Origin: Methylophilus methylotrophus DSM 46235 = ATCC 53528
GTDB taxonomy: Bacteria; Pseudomonadota; Gammaproteobacteria; Burkholderiales; Methylophilaceae
Length of the DNA stretch: 64,000 nucleotides
Reading direction: 5' to 3'
NCBI RefSeq assembly: GCF_000378225.1
Contig: NZ_KB905142.1
Span: forward strand, 186,001-250,000
Numbering within the stretch: the stretch's first letter is position 1; each line of letters begins with the position of its first letter. Shown piece by piece: positions 1 to 9,950 of the stretch. The notes under the pieces are model-generated. The model saw only the letters and a list, made by a program, of their open reading frames with translations, searched no databases and had not been told where the DNA came from. Made by a program: the position numbers and the translations under genes.

Positions 1-255
1 TTTTACCAGGCGTTGAATGTGGTGCTGGAAGTAGAGCTGGATGACGAGTTGCACATGGCGGATTACGAAGCCAACTTCCGCAAGATGTTTGGCGATGCGC
101 GCATGAATGCTGCATTAGGCTCAGTGGATGGCAGCGTGCGCTTCTATGGTTTGACGCCCACCAGCATGAAACTGGAAGGGTTGGACAGGCATCACCGCTT
201 GATAGATAGCTACAGGAAGCTGCATGCGGCGCGGGCCAAGGGGGTTGCAAAATAA
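1..255 (+). CDS. 3' end of an unrecognised protein (partial)
   Basis: The reading frame is open from the first base of the window, so the gene starts outside it and only 84 C-terminal residues are visible. The fragment is soluble-looking and charged, with no membrane segment or signal. It ends in a basic Arg/Lys/Ala-rich tail. It contains the stretch GSVRFYGLTPTSMKLEGLD, which I cannot assign to a family. A TTG at base 13 could act as a start, but the open frame before it makes an internal position more likely. It converges on nadD, and a hairpin lies between the two genes. No function is proposed. Confidence 0.6.
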   Translation, partial: FYQALNVVLEVELDDELHMADYEANFRKMFGDARMNAALGSVDGSVRFYGLTPTSMKLEGLDRHHRLIDSYRKLHAARAKGVAK

Positions 256-289
256 GCGACTTAGTCCAGTCGCCTAGGCTGAATCAACC

Positions 290-320
290 AAAGCCACAGT
301 GTATACGCACTGTGGCTTTT
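290..320 (+). terminator. Rho-independent terminator between the partial gene and nadD
   Basis: A perfect 12-bp inverted repeat (aaagccacagtg / cactgtggcttt) with a 6-nt loop is followed by a T-run on the plus strand. It sits between convergent genes and overlaps the last codon of nadD. It mainly serves the plus-strand gene, since the minus-strand T-run is short. Confidence 0.8.
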
Positions 321-960
321 ATGTTTGGTACAGCCGATTTTCCTGGATGTATTGCCAGACCGCTGGCGGGATTTGGTCGCGCACGGCATTGTCAGCCTGA
401 CAAAGTTGCTCACGGGTGCGGGTGGAGGAAATATCTGGCGGTGCCTCGGTTAAAAAGCTGATTAGCCCATTTGCTTGCGCAGCAAATGCTTGTGGGGCCG
501 TGGCGATATCTACCAGTTTACCTTTGTGCTCTGGAGGCAAGGTTAAGGATTGTTCTTTATCGGCCCGGTGTACCACCAGCAGGTGGCAGTAGTCCAGCAG
601 CTCCAGCCAGCGGTGCCAGGTTGGCAACTTCTGGTAACTGTCCTGGCCCATCATCAGACATAAAGCCTGGTCAGGAAAACGGGTACGCAATAGGTGTAAG
701 GTTTCTATGGTATACGAAGGGCCCTGGCGGTCCAGCTCGCAGGTATCCAGCACAAATTTTGGCTGGCTTTGTATTGCCAGCTTGACCATGGCTGTGCGGT
801 GTTGCGCAGTGACGGCAGGCGTTTCTTTATGTGGTGGCACGGCGGCTGGAATCACACGGATTTGCGTGCAATGCAGGGTGTCTAGCACGGTTTGAGCCAG
901 CACCAAATGCCCGTTGTGGATGGGGTTGAATGTCCCGCCAAAAATCCCTATGAGTTCCAT
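319..960 (-). CDS. nadD: Nicotinate-nucleotide adenylyltransferase
   Basis: This enzyme transfers AMP from ATP to nicotinate mononucleotide, giving deamido-NAD in cytosolic NAD synthesis. The 213-residue protein has the nucleotidyltransferase signature GGTFNPIHNGH at residues 8-18, PPHK at 42-45, and the C-terminal ISSTRTR (about 177-183) matching the family ISSTxIR nucleotide-binding motif. Length fits bacterial NadD. In enterobacteria nadD follows leuS-lptE-holA directly. Here proA and a 220-bp repeat-like spacer come in between, so it may have its own promoter. No strong ribosome-binding site precedes the ATG. Confidence 0.95.
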   Translation of the reverse strand: MELIGIFGGTFNPIHNGHLVLAQTVLDTLHCTQIRVIPAAVPPHKETPAVTAQHRTAMVKLAIQSQPKFVLDTCELDRQGPSYTIETLHLLRTRFPDQALCLMMGQDSYQKLPTWHRWLELLDYCHLLVVHRADKEQSLTLPPEHKGKLVDIATAPQAFAAQANGLISFLTEAPPDISSTRTREQLCQADNAVRDQIPPAVWQYIQENRLYQT

Positions 961-999
961 CTTAATGATTCTTTCGGCGCATCGCAGTAATCATCAAAT

Positions 1000-1180
1000 T
1001 GCATCAATTGTGCGTAAGCACTAGGCGCACGGAGCGCAGAAGCCGGACAACTAACACAGTGTTGCGGTGTAGGCTAACTCGCGTAGCGATGTTAAGCACA
1101 GCGGCCGTAACCAATGTACATGGTAGTACATGAGGATTTCGAGCACCGCGCAACAACGTGATGTGCCCAATTCATGCAAT
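1000..1180. repeat. Putative intergenic repeat element with GTAC palindrome core
   Basis: This non-coding spacer between proA and nadD contains a hairpin core: atgtac at 1114-1119 and gtacat at 1126-1131 around a 6-nt loop. It is followed by a purine-rich segment and a CGCG-containing segment. The plus strand also holds several partial self-complementary stretches (gcgtagcgatgttaagc, gagcaccgcgcaac). A spacer with the same gross architecture, a GTAC palindrome flanked by CGC-rich arms, lies between edd and eda. Low sequence identity makes the relationship tentative. It may be a degenerate dispersed repeat or an operon terminator. Confidence 0.35.
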
Positions 1181-2437
1181 TTATGCTCGAACGTGGCCGT
1201 CACCTAGAACGACATATTTCAGTGACGTCAGCCCTTCCAGGCCAACAGGACCGCGTGCATGCAGTTTGTCGGTAGAAATACCGATTTCTGCACCAAAGCC
1301 GTATTCAAAGCCGTCGGCAAAGCGCGTGGAGGCGTTGACCATGACGCTGCTGGAATCCACTTCGCGCAGGAACTGGCGTGCCTTGGTATAGTTTTCGGTG
1401 ACGATGGCTTCGGTGTGCTGGCTGGAGTATTTGTTGATGTGCTCAATCGCTTCATCCACGCCACTCACTACCTTGCACGAGATAATTGAATCAAGGTATT
1501 CGGTGTAATAGTCTTCCTCGGTCGCCGCTTTGGCTTGTGGCACGATGGCGCGGGTTTCATCACAGCCGCGGATTTCCACGCCTTTGCTCAGCAGCATCTC
1601 TGCCAGTTTAGGCAGGGCGGTTTTGGCAATGCTGCGGGCCACCAGCAGTGATTCTGCAGTGTTGCAGGTGCCCAGGCGCTGGGTTTTGGCATTCTCAAGA
1701 ATGCGCACGGCTTTTTCCAGGTCTGCTTCGTCATCGACATACACATGGCAGTTGCCGTCCAGGTGCTTGATGACTGGAATACGGGCGTCGTTGCTAATGC
1801 GCTCGATCAGGCCTTTGCCACCGCGTGGCACGATCACATCCACATATTGTTTCATGGTGATGATTTCACCCACGGCGGCGCGGTCTGTGGTTTCTACCAC
1901 GAGCACGGCGGCTTGTGGCAAGCCCGCCTGTTGCAGGCCCTGGTGCACGAGTTTGGCCAGCGCCTGGTTGCAGTGGATGGCTTCGGAGCCGCCACGCAAA
2001 ATACAGGCGTTGCCGGATTTAATGCACAGGCCGGCGGCATCTACTGTCACGTTAGGACGGGCTTCGTAAATAATGCCGATCACGCCCAGTGGCACGCGCA
2101 TCTGGCCGATCTGGATACCGGAAGGGCGGTATTTGAAATTGCCCATTTCGCCGATGGGGTCTGGCAGACTGGCGATTTGCTCCAGGCCTTCTGCCATGGT
2201 GGCGACAGATTTTTCGCTCAAGGCCAGGCGGTCGAGCATGGCAGACTCCATACCGTTGGCTTTGGCGGCGTTCATGTCTTGCTGGTTGGCCGCGAGCAGC
2301 GCTTTTTCGTGCTGGCGGATCAGGGCGGCAATATTGCGCAAGGCCTGGTTCTTGGTGTTGGTGTCGGCTTTTGCCATCAAACGGGAAGCGGCACGCGCCT
2401 GCTCACCCAGTTGTTTCATGTAGTGTTGAATGTCCAT
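1181..2437 (-). CDS. proA: Gamma-glutamyl phosphate reductase
   Basis: This enzyme reduces gamma-glutamyl phosphate to glutamate semialdehyde with NADPH in proline synthesis (cytosol). The frame is open from an ATG at 2443, and a second ATG two codons later ([13 protein letters not shown]) fits the usual N-terminus, so I start at 2437 (418 residues). The ALDH-fold catalytic cysteine is in [12 protein letters not shown] near residue 258. Conserved blocks include [20 protein letters not shown] and [14 protein letters not shown]. It lies 23 bp after holA and appears to be the last gene of the leuS-lptE-holA-proA run. The partner kinase proB is not nearby. Confidence 0.95.
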   Translation of the reverse strand: MDIQHYMKQLGEQARAASRLMAKADTNTKNQALRNIAALIRQHEKALLAANQQDMNAAKANGMESAMLDRLALSEKSVATMAEGLEQIASLPDPIGEMGNFKYRPSGIQIGQMRVPLGVIGIIYEARPNVTVDAAGLCIKSGNACILRGGSEAIHCNQALAKLVHQGLQQAGLPQAAVLVVETTDRAAVGEIITMKQYVDVIVPRGGKGLIERISNDARIPVIKHLDGNCHVYVDDEADLEKAVRILENAKTQRLGTCNTAESLLVARSIAKTALPKLAEMLLSKGVEIRGCDETRAIVPQAKAATEEDYYTEYLDSIISCKVVSGVDEAIEHINKYSSQHTEAIVTENYTKARQFLREVDSSSVMVNASTRFADGFEYGFGAEIGISTDKLHARGPVGLEGLTSLKYVVLGDGHVRA

Positions 2438-2460
2438 AACCATTATTCTATATTAAAACC

Positions 2461-3504
2461 TTAACGAGACCTTGCTGCCGCTGCCCTGGCAGATTTATTG
2501 GCTGCCATGCGCGCAATGCCGCTGCAAAGGCGGGAGAGCTCAAGCCAGGGGTCACCATCCCCTACGCCTTTTGCCATGCGGTCTATGTCTGACAATTTTT
2601 GCAAAGCAGCTTCGATATGTTTTTGCGGTAAAAATTCCAATGCGCGTTTCACCAGTATCTGGCGATCCCCAAATAACCGGGCCTGGCTCATGGCAGTTTG
2701 TGCGGCCTGGCCGTTTTGCATGGCGAGGCGTACCTGCAAGAGCGGGCGGAATAACCAGACCAGCGGATTCATGACGGCGACGGCGGTTTCACCTTCTTCA
2801 CGCAGGCCTTCAATAATGCGCATGACGCGGCTCTGGTCGCCTTGCAGCATGGCTTCTCCCAGCTGCGAGACATCAAAGCGTGCCACATTGAGTACGCATA
2901 GCCTGATGGCGTCTTCGGACAAGGGGCCAGGCGGGTAGAGCAGGCCCAGCTTCTGGATTTCCTGGTGTGCGGCGAGCAAATTGCCTTCTACCTGTTCGGC
3001 AATAAAACGGCGTGAGGCTTCATCGGCCGTTTGTTGCTGCATGGCCAGGCGTTGCGCAATCCACTCCGGTAATTGCGCCAGTGGCACCTGGTTAAGCACC
3101 AGTAACACGCCATGCTGTGACAGCGCTTCATACCAGGCGCTGCTGGTCATGTCGCGGTCTGGCGCGGGCAGGGTGATGATAATGGTGGTATCGGCTGCGG
3201 GTTGCTCGGCTAGTTGCTGCAGGGCCTTAGCGCCTTCTACGCCGGGTTTGCCGGTGGGGATGTTGATTTCGAGGATACGTTGCTCGGCAAACAGCGAAAA
3301 GCTTTGCAGGAACTGGCTGACTTGTCGCCAATTAAAGTAGCGTTCTACCGTAAAGCTGGCGCGTTCCTGAGCGCCATGCTGGCGCGCCGCGGCGCGGATC
3401 TGGTCTAGGGCTTCGGTGATGGAGAGCGGCTCGTCACCCGCCAGCACAAACAAGTGTTGTCTCGGCGGCAGGTGTTGAGCCAGTTGCGCTACCTGGATGC
3501 GCAT
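2461..3504 (-). CDS. holA: DNA polymerase III delta subunit
   Basis: Delta subunit of the clamp loader, which opens the beta sliding clamp during replication. The 347-residue protein has the HolA N-terminus (LFVLAGDEPLSITEALDQIR near residues 18-37), the DPPxxI-like region IEIN...GKPG, and the C-terminal helical domain (RQILVKRALEFLPQKHIEAAL). The start lies 2 bp downstream of the lptE stop, which implies translational coupling. The order leuS-lptE-holA is the one found across gamma- and betaproteobacteria and supports the call. Confidence 0.93.
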   Translation of the reverse strand: MRIQVAQLAQHLPPRQHLFVLAGDEPLSITEALDQIRAAARQHGAQERASFTVERYFNWRQVSQFLQSFSLFAEQRILEINIPTGKPGVEGAKALQQLAEQPAADTTIIITLPAPDRDMTSSAWYEALSQHGVLLVLNQVPLAQLPEWIAQRLAMQQQTADEASRRFIAEQVEGNLLAAHQEIQKLGLLYPPGPLSEDAIRLCVLNVARFDVSQLGEAMLQGDQSRVMRIIEGLREEGETAVAVMNPLVWLFRPLLQVRLAMQNGQAAQTAMSQARLFGDRQILVKRALEFLPQKHIEAALQKLSDIDRMAKGVGDGDPWLELSRLCSGIARMAANKSARAAAARSR

Positions 3505-3506
3505 GT

Positions 3507-4016
3507 TTATTGTGGCGCTTTTTTCAGCGCAGACAGGCGACGCAGAATGCCATTGAGGACATCGGTTTGCATGCTGTCGGTCAGCAGCTTTTGTTCGGCT
3601 TGTTTAGCCAGCAAGTTGGCGTCGTTATAGGTATAGTCACGACGGCCTTCCATAATCAGTGGTAAGGTCCACACGGCTTCTTCAGTCATTTTGGTACGGT
3701 ATTGCACGCGATAGTACAGTTCGTATTCCCGCACCACACCGGTACCGCTCAGAGACAGGATGCGCTGTTCGTTTTCTTCCTTAAGGAGGTCCAGTTGCAG
3801 TTCAGCATCTTGAGGATCGGCAACCACTTTGACGCCTTGCTCGGTCAGTGCAGTTTGGAGTGCCTTGTTGATCTGCGTTGTGCCTTTAATATGAATGGTT
3901 TTAAACGCAATCGGCGAAGGTTGGCGTAAATGGAAACCGCAAGCAGTAAGCATGACTGACAATGCCAGCATGCTCAACCAGACAGTCAGACTCTTATGCT
4001 TGAGTGTTAGCAGCAA
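3507..4016 (-). CDS. lptE: LPS-assembly lipoprotein LptE
   Basis: Outer-membrane lipoprotein that plugs the LptD barrel and helps insert LPS into the outer leaflet. The 169-residue precursor has a signal peptide ending in the lipobox LTAC with the lipidated cysteine at residue 26, followed by GFHLRQ as is typical of LptE. The rest is a small mixed alpha/beta domain. It sits 15 bp downstream of leuS and 2 bp upstream of holA. Its partner lptD is at 13036-15450. Sequence conservation in this family is low, so lipobox, length and position carry the call. Confidence 0.9.
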   Translation of the reverse strand: MLLTLKHKSLTVWLSMLALSVMLTACGFHLRQPSPIAFKTIHIKGTTQINKALQTALTEQGVKVVADPQDAELQLDLLKEENEQRILSLSGTGVVREYELYYRVQYRTKMTEEAVWTLPLIMEGRRDYTYNDANLLAKQAEQKLLTDSMQTDVLNGILRRLSALKKAPQ

Positions 4017-4031
4017 CGTTCGCTCCTTAGG

Positions 4032-6647
4032 TTAAGCCACCACAATATTAATCAGCTTGTTAGGCACCACAATGATTTTTTTCACACTGCCTTCATTGAG
4101 GAATTTCTGTACAAAGTCCTGGTTGACGGCGGTGGCTTCAATCTGTTCCTTGGCCATGCTCTTGGGAATGCTGATGCTGCCACGCAGTTTGCCGTTGACC
4201 TGCACCACGTATTCGACCTCATCTTGTACCAGTGCGGAGTTGGCAGGCTCTGGCCATTTGGCAGTCAGGATATCGGCACCCAATTTGAGACTTTGCCACA
4301 TGACTTGCGTGATATGGGGCGCGATAGGTGACAGCACGCGTAGCAGGATGCTGTAACCTTCAAAGGCGACGGCTTGCCAGTCTTTTTCAGCTTCTTTCTG
4401 CACTTTTTCCAGCGTGTTGAGTATTTTCATACAGGCGGATGCGACCGTATTGAATTGCAGTTTTGCCAGGTCAACATTGGCTTGTTTGAGCACGCTGTGG
4501 ATTTCACGCCTGTGATTGGCGAGTTCGCCAGTCAGCTTGGTTGGCAGGTCGGCTGGTTGGATGTCTGCCAAGGCGTAGCCAAAATTCCATACACGTTTCA
4601 GGAAGCGGTGTGAACCTTCCACGCCACTGTCTGACCATTCCAGGGTTTGCTCTGGCGGCGCAGCAAACATCATGAAGAAGCGCGCAGTATCTGCACCATA
4701 TTGTTCGATCAGGGATTGCGGGTCTACGCCGTTACGCTTGGACTTGGACATGGTGCCTATGCCCTGGTAATCAATGGCTGAGCCATCGGCTACCAGCTTG
4801 GCACCCGTGATTTTGCCGTTTTCGTCTTGTACCAGTTGCACTTCTTCTGGGGCAAAGTATTCAATGCCGCCTTTGGCGGTACGGCGCGAGAAAATATGGT
4901 TGAGCACCATGCCTTGCGTCAGCAGGTTGGCAAACGGCTCGTCGTAATTGACCAGGCCAAGATCGCGCATGACCTTGCTCCAGAAGCGGGAGTAGAGCAG
5001 ATGCAAAATGGCGTGTTCAATACCGCCAATATACTGGTCTACCGGCATCCAGTGGTTGGTTTGTGCATCGACCATGGCAGTGTCGCTAAAGCCTGAGGCA
5101 TAACGTGCGTAGTACCAGCTGGAATCCACAAAGGTATCCATGGTATCGGTTTCGCGTTTGGCTGGTTGGCCGCATTTTGGGCAAGTGCAATTCAAAAAGT
5201 CTTCGCGCTTGTTGAGCGGGTTACCTGAGCCATCCGGCACACAGTCTTCCGGCAGTTTGACCGGTAACTGGTCGTCTGGCACGGGAACGTCACCACAGCT
5301 GTCACAGTGGATGATAGGGATAGGGCAGCCCCAGTAACGCTGACGGGAGACCCCCCAGTCGCGCAGACGCCAGTTGGTCTGCTTACCGCCCAGATTTTTC
5401 TCGGCCAGGTCAGCAGCCACGGCATCCACGGCTTCAGTGTAGCCCATGTCATTGTATTTGCCTGAGTGTATGCACACGCCTTTGGTTTTGTCGCCGTACC
5501 ACTCTTGCCAGCTAGCGAGGTCAAACTCCTGGCCGACCACGCTAATCACTTGTTTGATCGGCAAGTTGTATTTCTTGGCAAAGCCAAAGTCACGCTCATC
5601 GTGTGCAGGCACGGCCATCACGGCACCTTCACCGTAAGTCATCAGCACATAGTTGCCCACCCAGACAGGCACCTGCTCACCTGTGATCGGATGCGTAACG
5701 GTCAGGCCAGTGTCCATGCCTTCTTTTTCCATGGTCGCCATGTCGGCTTCCATCACTGAGCCTTGTTTGCATTTTTCGATAAACGCTTGCAGCGCCGGGT
5801 TGTTTTGCGCCGCATGCGTGGCGAGTGGATGTTCTGCTGCCACAGCACAGAAAGTGACGCCCATGATGGTGTCGGCACGTGTGGTGAATACCCACAGTTT
5901 GCCGCCATCAATTAACTGGTTGTCACTGTTTTTGATATCGTGCGTAAAGGCAAAGCGCACACCAACGCTCTTGCCTATCCAGTTGGCCTGCATGGTTTTC
6001 ACACGCTCTGGCCAACCTGGCAGTTTGTCGAGGTCATCCAGCAGTTGCTGGGCGTAGCCGGTGATGTTGAGATAGTAGCCGGGGATTTCACGTTTCTCGA
6101 CCACGGCGCCCGTACGCCAGCCACGGCCATCAATCACCTGTTCGTTGGCGAGTACGGTCTGGTCAACCGGATCCCAGTTCACCACCTGGGTTTTTTTATA
6201 GGCAATGCCTTTTTCCAGCATGCGTAAAAACAGCCACTGGTTCCATTTGTAATAATCAGGCTGGCAGGTAGCCAGTTCACGGCTCCAGTCGATGGCAAAC
6301 CCCAGCGATTTGAGCTGCTTGCGCATATAGGCAATATTGTCATATGTCCATTGCGCGGGCGGCACGCTGTTCTGGATAGCCGCATTTTCAGCAGGCAGGC
6401 CAAACGCATCCCAGCCCATGGGCTGCAATACATTAAAGCCTTTCATGTGGTGGTAGCGGCTTAACACGTCACCAATGGTGTAGTTGCGTACATGCCCCAT
6501 ATGCAGTTTTCCACTAGGGTAGGGGAACATGGACAGGCAATAGTATTTGGGTTTGTTGCTATCAGTCTTGGCCTGAAAGCTGAGATTGGACTCCCAATGT
6601 TGTTGTGCCTGTTGTTCGACTTCTTTGAATGGATACTGCTGTTGCAT
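4032..6647 (-). CDS. leuS: Leucyl-tRNA synthetase
   Basis: Class I synthetase charging tRNA-Leu. The 871-residue length matches bacterial LeuS. HMGH (HIGH motif) is at residues 49-52. The CP1 editing domain carries [12 protein letters not shown] near 255. A zinc-binding-like insertion has CDSCGD at 448 and CPKCG at 489. The KMSKS loop is present as TMSKS at 632-636, followed by the anticodon-binding domain. It is the first gene of a minus-strand run with lptE, holA and proA. The 300-bp region upstream is shared with the divergent TonB receptor gene. Confidence 0.98.
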   Translation of the reverse strand: MQQQYPFKEVEQQAQQHWESNLSFQAKTDSNKPKYYCLSMFPYPSGKLHMGHVRNYTIGDVLSRYHHMKGFNVLQPMGWDAFGLPAENAAIQNSVPPAQWTYDNIAYMRKQLKSLGFAIDWSRELATCQPDYYKWNQWLFLRMLEKGIAYKKTQVVNWDPVDQTVLANEQVIDGRGWRTGAVVEKREIPGYYLNITGYAQQLLDDLDKLPGWPERVKTMQANWIGKSVGVRFAFTHDIKNSDNQLIDGGKLWVFTTRADTIMGVTFCAVAAEHPLATHAAQNNPALQAFIEKCKQGSVMEADMATMEKEGMDTGLTVTHPITGEQVPVWVGNYVLMTYGEGAVMAVPAHDERDFGFAKKYNLPIKQVISVVGQEFDLASWQEWYGDKTKGVCIHSGKYNDMGYTEAVDAVAADLAEKNLGGKQTNWRLRDWGVSRQRYWGCPIPIIHCDSCGDVPVPDDQLPVKLPEDCVPDGSGNPLNKREDFLNCTCPKCGQPAKRETDTMDTFVDSSWYYARYASGFSDTAMVDAQTNHWMPVDQYIGGIEHAILHLLYSRFWSKVMRDLGLVNYDEPFANLLTQGMVLNHIFSRRTAKGGIEYFAPEEVQLVQDENGKITGAKLVADGSAIDYQGIGTMSKSKRNGVDPQSLIEQYGADTARFFMMFAAPPEQTLEWSDSGVEGSHRFLKRVWNFGYALADIQPADLPTKLTGELANHRREIHSVLKQANVDLAKLQFNTVASACMKILNTLEKVQKEAEKDWQAVAFEGYSILLRVLSPIAPHITQVMWQSLKLGADILTAKWPEPANSALVQDEVEYVVQVNGKLRGSISIPKSMAKEQIEATAVNQDFVQKFLNEGSVKKIIVVPNKLINIVVA

Positions 6648-6780
6648 GTGCTTGGCTTGAACGTAACTAAATAGAAGTGTTGATTATACCCGAGAACGCA
6701 TGGGCATGTTTTGAGTTAACCGCCACTCGGGGAAGGATTCACAAGATTGGTGGTTGATATGCTGCAATCGGCATAAATGT

Positions 6781-6794
6781 GGTTGATATCAACC
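6781..6794. promoter_or_regulatory. Perfect 14-bp palindrome, candidate operator
   Basis: GGTTGATATCAACC is a perfect palindrome about 150 bp upstream of the TonB receptor start. Its left half, tggttgatat, also occurs at 6751-6760, 29 bp earlier. This pattern suggests a dimeric regulator with a second half-site. The regulator is unknown and the site does not match the Fur consensus. Confidence 0.4.
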
Positions 6795-6836
6795 CGCCAT
6801 CAGCTAGCCTTTAGAACTGATTAATATATCAATAAA

Positions 6837-6859
6837 TATAATTTGTTTTAATTAAAACA
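6837..6859 (+). promoter_or_regulatory. Candidate -10 hexamer overlapped downstream by a 16-bp palindrome
   Basis: TATAAT at 6837-6842 is a good -10 hexamer for the downstream receptor gene, but no convincing -35 lies at 16-18 bp. Directly after it, TGTTTTAATTAAAACA (6844-6859) is a perfect 16-bp palindrome that would cover the transcription start. It is a plausible repressor site. The region is very AT-rich, so a chance palindrome is possible. Confidence 0.4.
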
Positions 6860-6946
6860 GTAAGATAAATATTGCTGCGATAGCTTTGGCACCAATGTTG
6901 CTGGTGATTGTTTTTGATAACAACAAGGACAGAAGAGGGTGTACGC

Positions 6947-9145
6947 ATGAAAAAACAAAGCATATTGATGGCAACCGTATTGGCGTTTAATCCAGCCATG
7001 GAAGTGTTTGCCGAGGAAAAAGAGCGGCAGGATGCCACGCTTGATGTACCACCAGTGGTGGTAAAAGGCATTTTGCCAGATAGGTTAGAATCGGTGCCAG
7101 GTTCATACTATCTCGTTGATGAAAAAGTGTTAGAGGAACGTCGCCCGTTTTCTGTACAGGAAGCATTAAACAATGTCCCTGGTGTGAACGTAGTGGGGGA
7201 AAATACATTTGGGCTGGGTGTGAATATTGGTATTCGCGGCCTGAACCCAAGACGGACTGCCCGTACGTTGTTGATGGAAGATGGTATGCCTTTGTTTTTG
7301 GCACCCTATGGCGACCCTGCCGCGCATTACACCACACCACTTGAGCGTGTGCAGCGTATTGAGGTTGTTAAAGGATCTGGCCAGATTTTATACGGCCCGC
7401 AAACGGTAGGCGGTATGATCAATTTTGTGACGCGGCCAGTACCAACGGATGGTCAAGTACATGGCAATGTTCAAGCGACACTTGGTAATAATGACTTTAC
7501 CAGTCTCTATGGCACGATTGGCGCTGGTGACGAGCGCGGTGGCCTGATGATTGATGCCTTGCATAAAAAAGGCGATGGTATTCGTGACAATCACGACTTT
7601 GAGATTCAGGAATACACCGCCAAGGGACAATTAAACCTCTCAGACAGGCATACGTTGATTGCCAAGGCTAGTTATTTCCGCGAGGATTCGCATGTCTCAG
7701 AAACTGGTTTGGGCCTAGTGGAATACAACGAGGACAAGTATCAGGCGCCTACTGGCAATAATGATGTGTTTGAGCATGAGCGCACTACTTTTCAATTGCA
7801 GCATCTGTTTCAGGTCAATGACCAAGTCAAGCTCAGTACACAAGCTTATTATGCAAAATCCGAGCGGGCATCCTTCCGCCAGATCAATGATCCGGGTGGT
7901 TTAGGTGGCCGCTCGGTGATGGACAGGTGTACAGGCCTGGGTGTGGCAACCGAGGCAAATGCTGAATTGTGTGGAGGCCGCTGGCGTCCTCGAGAATTTG
8001 AATACTGGGGCATAGAACCGCGCCTGGATGTGCAACATAGCTTGTTCGGTGTTGAAAGCAATGCCGTGATTGGTTTTCGTTATCATCGTGAGGATATCAA
8101 GCGTAACCAGTTTCGCGGTGCTGACCCCCGCATCCAGAATCAAGGATATGCAGAATCTTTTGGTGATCATCGCGAACAAATTCACAGCAATGTGGAAGCC
8201 AAGTCTTACTACGCACAAAACACGTTCTATATAGGGGATTGGACATTCACTCCTGGTTTACGTATTGAAGATTTGCGTATCAGAACCGATATCCTGCGTG
8301 CTGAAGGTGCTGTGCAGAATAATCCGGAGTCAAAAGATACCAATCATCAAAGTAAGGTGTTGCCAGGATTGGGGATTACCTGGAACGGTGTTGAAAAAAC
8401 TACGCTGTTTGCTGGTGTGCACAAGGGATTTGCTCCACCACGTCCGGACCGTGATATTTTCGCTCCCGGTGGTGCCAACACAGCCACTGTAGTGAATACC
8501 AAACCTGAAGAAAGTACTAATTGGGAACTGGGAATGCGTTCGAATTACATCAAAGGAGTCTCCTTTGAGACCACATTGTTTCATACCGTATTTGACGATA
8601 TTGTGGTGGCAGGTCCAACTTCCGGTTCGTTTATCAATGGCGGCAGGTCACAACAAAGTGGAGTAGAGGTGGGTGGCCGTATCAATTTAGGGCACATATA
8701 CGATACAGTGCATAATTTCTACGTAGCAGGTTCTTATACCAATTTGTTCACTGCCAAGTTCAGGAAAACCAATGCAGCGGCGGATGTATTCAATGGTGAC
8801 CGATTGCCTTATGCCCCCAAGCATCTGGCATCTCTCAGTTTTGGTTATGAACATCCGGTTGGATTTGATGCTCGCATAGGTATTGATTATGTGAGTGAGC
8901 AGCAAGAAGATTTGTCCTATCGCGAAGGCCGTTCGGAAGAAGACATATTGTCTGGACGCACTGGACGTATTCCTGCTTACACTTTGCTCAATGCGACTAT
9001 GAATTACAGGCCTGTGGGTAGTCACCTGTCCTATTTCCTGAGTGCCTATAATCTGGCCGATAAGGAATACCTAGCCAGCCGTGTGGATGGCATGGTGGCA
9101 GGCCGCCAGCGTCAAGTATTTGGCGGCATACGGTACGACTTCTAG
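6947..9145 (+). CDS. TonB-dependent outer-membrane receptor, FecA-like
   Basis: Outer-membrane beta-barrel for energised uptake of a ligand, probably an iron chelate. I start at the ATG at 6947 because AGAGGG precedes it at good spacing and a signal peptide follows at once (MKKQSILMATVLAFNPAM...FAEE). The frame also runs in from a TTG at 6908, which is less likely. The 732-residue protein has a plug domain (VQEALNNVPGVNVVGEN, IRGLNPRRTARTLLMEDG, GPQTVGGMINFVTR) resembling ferric-citrate receptors, and ends in phenylalanine (IRYDF), as barrel proteins do. There is no FecI/FecR-type regulator, TonB system or ABC transporter beside it. The substrate is inferred only from plug similarity. Confidence 0.88.
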   Translation: MKKQSILMATVLAFNPAMEVFAEEKERQDATLDVPPVVVKGILPDRLESVPGSYYLVDEKVLEERRPFSVQEALNNVPGVNVVGENTFGLGVNIGIRGLNPRRTARTLLMEDGMPLFLAPYGDPAAHYTTPLERVQRIEVVKGSGQILYGPQTVGGMINFVTRPVPTDGQVHGNVQATLGNNDFTSLYGTIGAGDERGGLMIDALHKKGDGIRDNHDFEIQEYTAKGQLNLSDRHTLIAKASYFREDSHVSETGLGLVEYNEDKYQAPTGNNDVFEHERTTFQLQHLFQVNDQVKLSTQAYYAKSERASFRQINDPGGLGGRSVMDRCTGLGVATEANAELCGGRWRPREFEYWGIEPRLDVQHSLFGVESNAVIGFRYHREDIKRNQFRGADPRIQNQGYAESFGDHREQIHSNVEAKSYYAQNTFYIGDWTFTPGLRIEDLRIRTDILRAEGAVQNNPESKDTNHQSKVLPGLGITWNGVEKTTLFAGVHKGFAPPRPDRDIFAPGGANTATVVNTKPEESTNWELGMRSNYIKGVSFETTLFHTVFDDIVVAGPTSGSFINGGRSQQSGVEVGGRINLGHIYDTVHNFYVAGSYTNLFTAKFRKTNAAADVFNGDRLPYAPKHLASLSFGYEHPVGFDARIGIDYVSEQQEDLSYREGRSEEDILSGRTGRIPAYTLLNATMNYRPVGSHLSYFLSAYNLADKEYLASRVDGMVAGRQRQVFGGIRYDF

Positions 9146-9164
9146 TACCGTTATCCCCGCGAAT

Positions 9165-9192
9165 AAAAAAGCCCGCAATTGCGGGCTTTTTG
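9165..9192. terminator. Bidirectional terminator between TonB receptor and adk
   Basis: The inverted repeat aaaagcccgcaattgcgggctttt has a GC-rich stem and a T-run on each strand. It lies between the convergent receptor gene and adk and can terminate both. Confidence 0.9.
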
Positions 9193-9211
9193 TTTAATGC
9201 GATACGCGCTG

Positions 9212-9904
<693 letters not shown>

Positions 9905-9950
9905 TTATATCAGGCTAAGCTTTAAATCAGGTAAAGCAGGCTTGCGAGGA

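Noticed and set aside
961-1180. Frame 1158-1391 across the proA-nadD spacer as a small gene
   Set aside because: It runs mostly antisense through proA and has no ribosome-binding site.
1745-2464. 239-codon open frame on the plus strand across proA
   Set aside because: It is antisense to proA. Its His- and Gly-rich translation has no family features and proA is certain.
6829-6859. AT-rich palindrome upstream of the TonB receptor read as a Fur box
   Set aside because: It lacks the GATAAT-type hexamers of the Fur consensus. It is reported only as an unassigned palindrome.
6908-6946. TTG at 6908 as start of the TonB receptor
   Set aside because: It would add 13 residues in front of a normal signal peptide. 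The ATG at 6947 has a ribosome-binding site.
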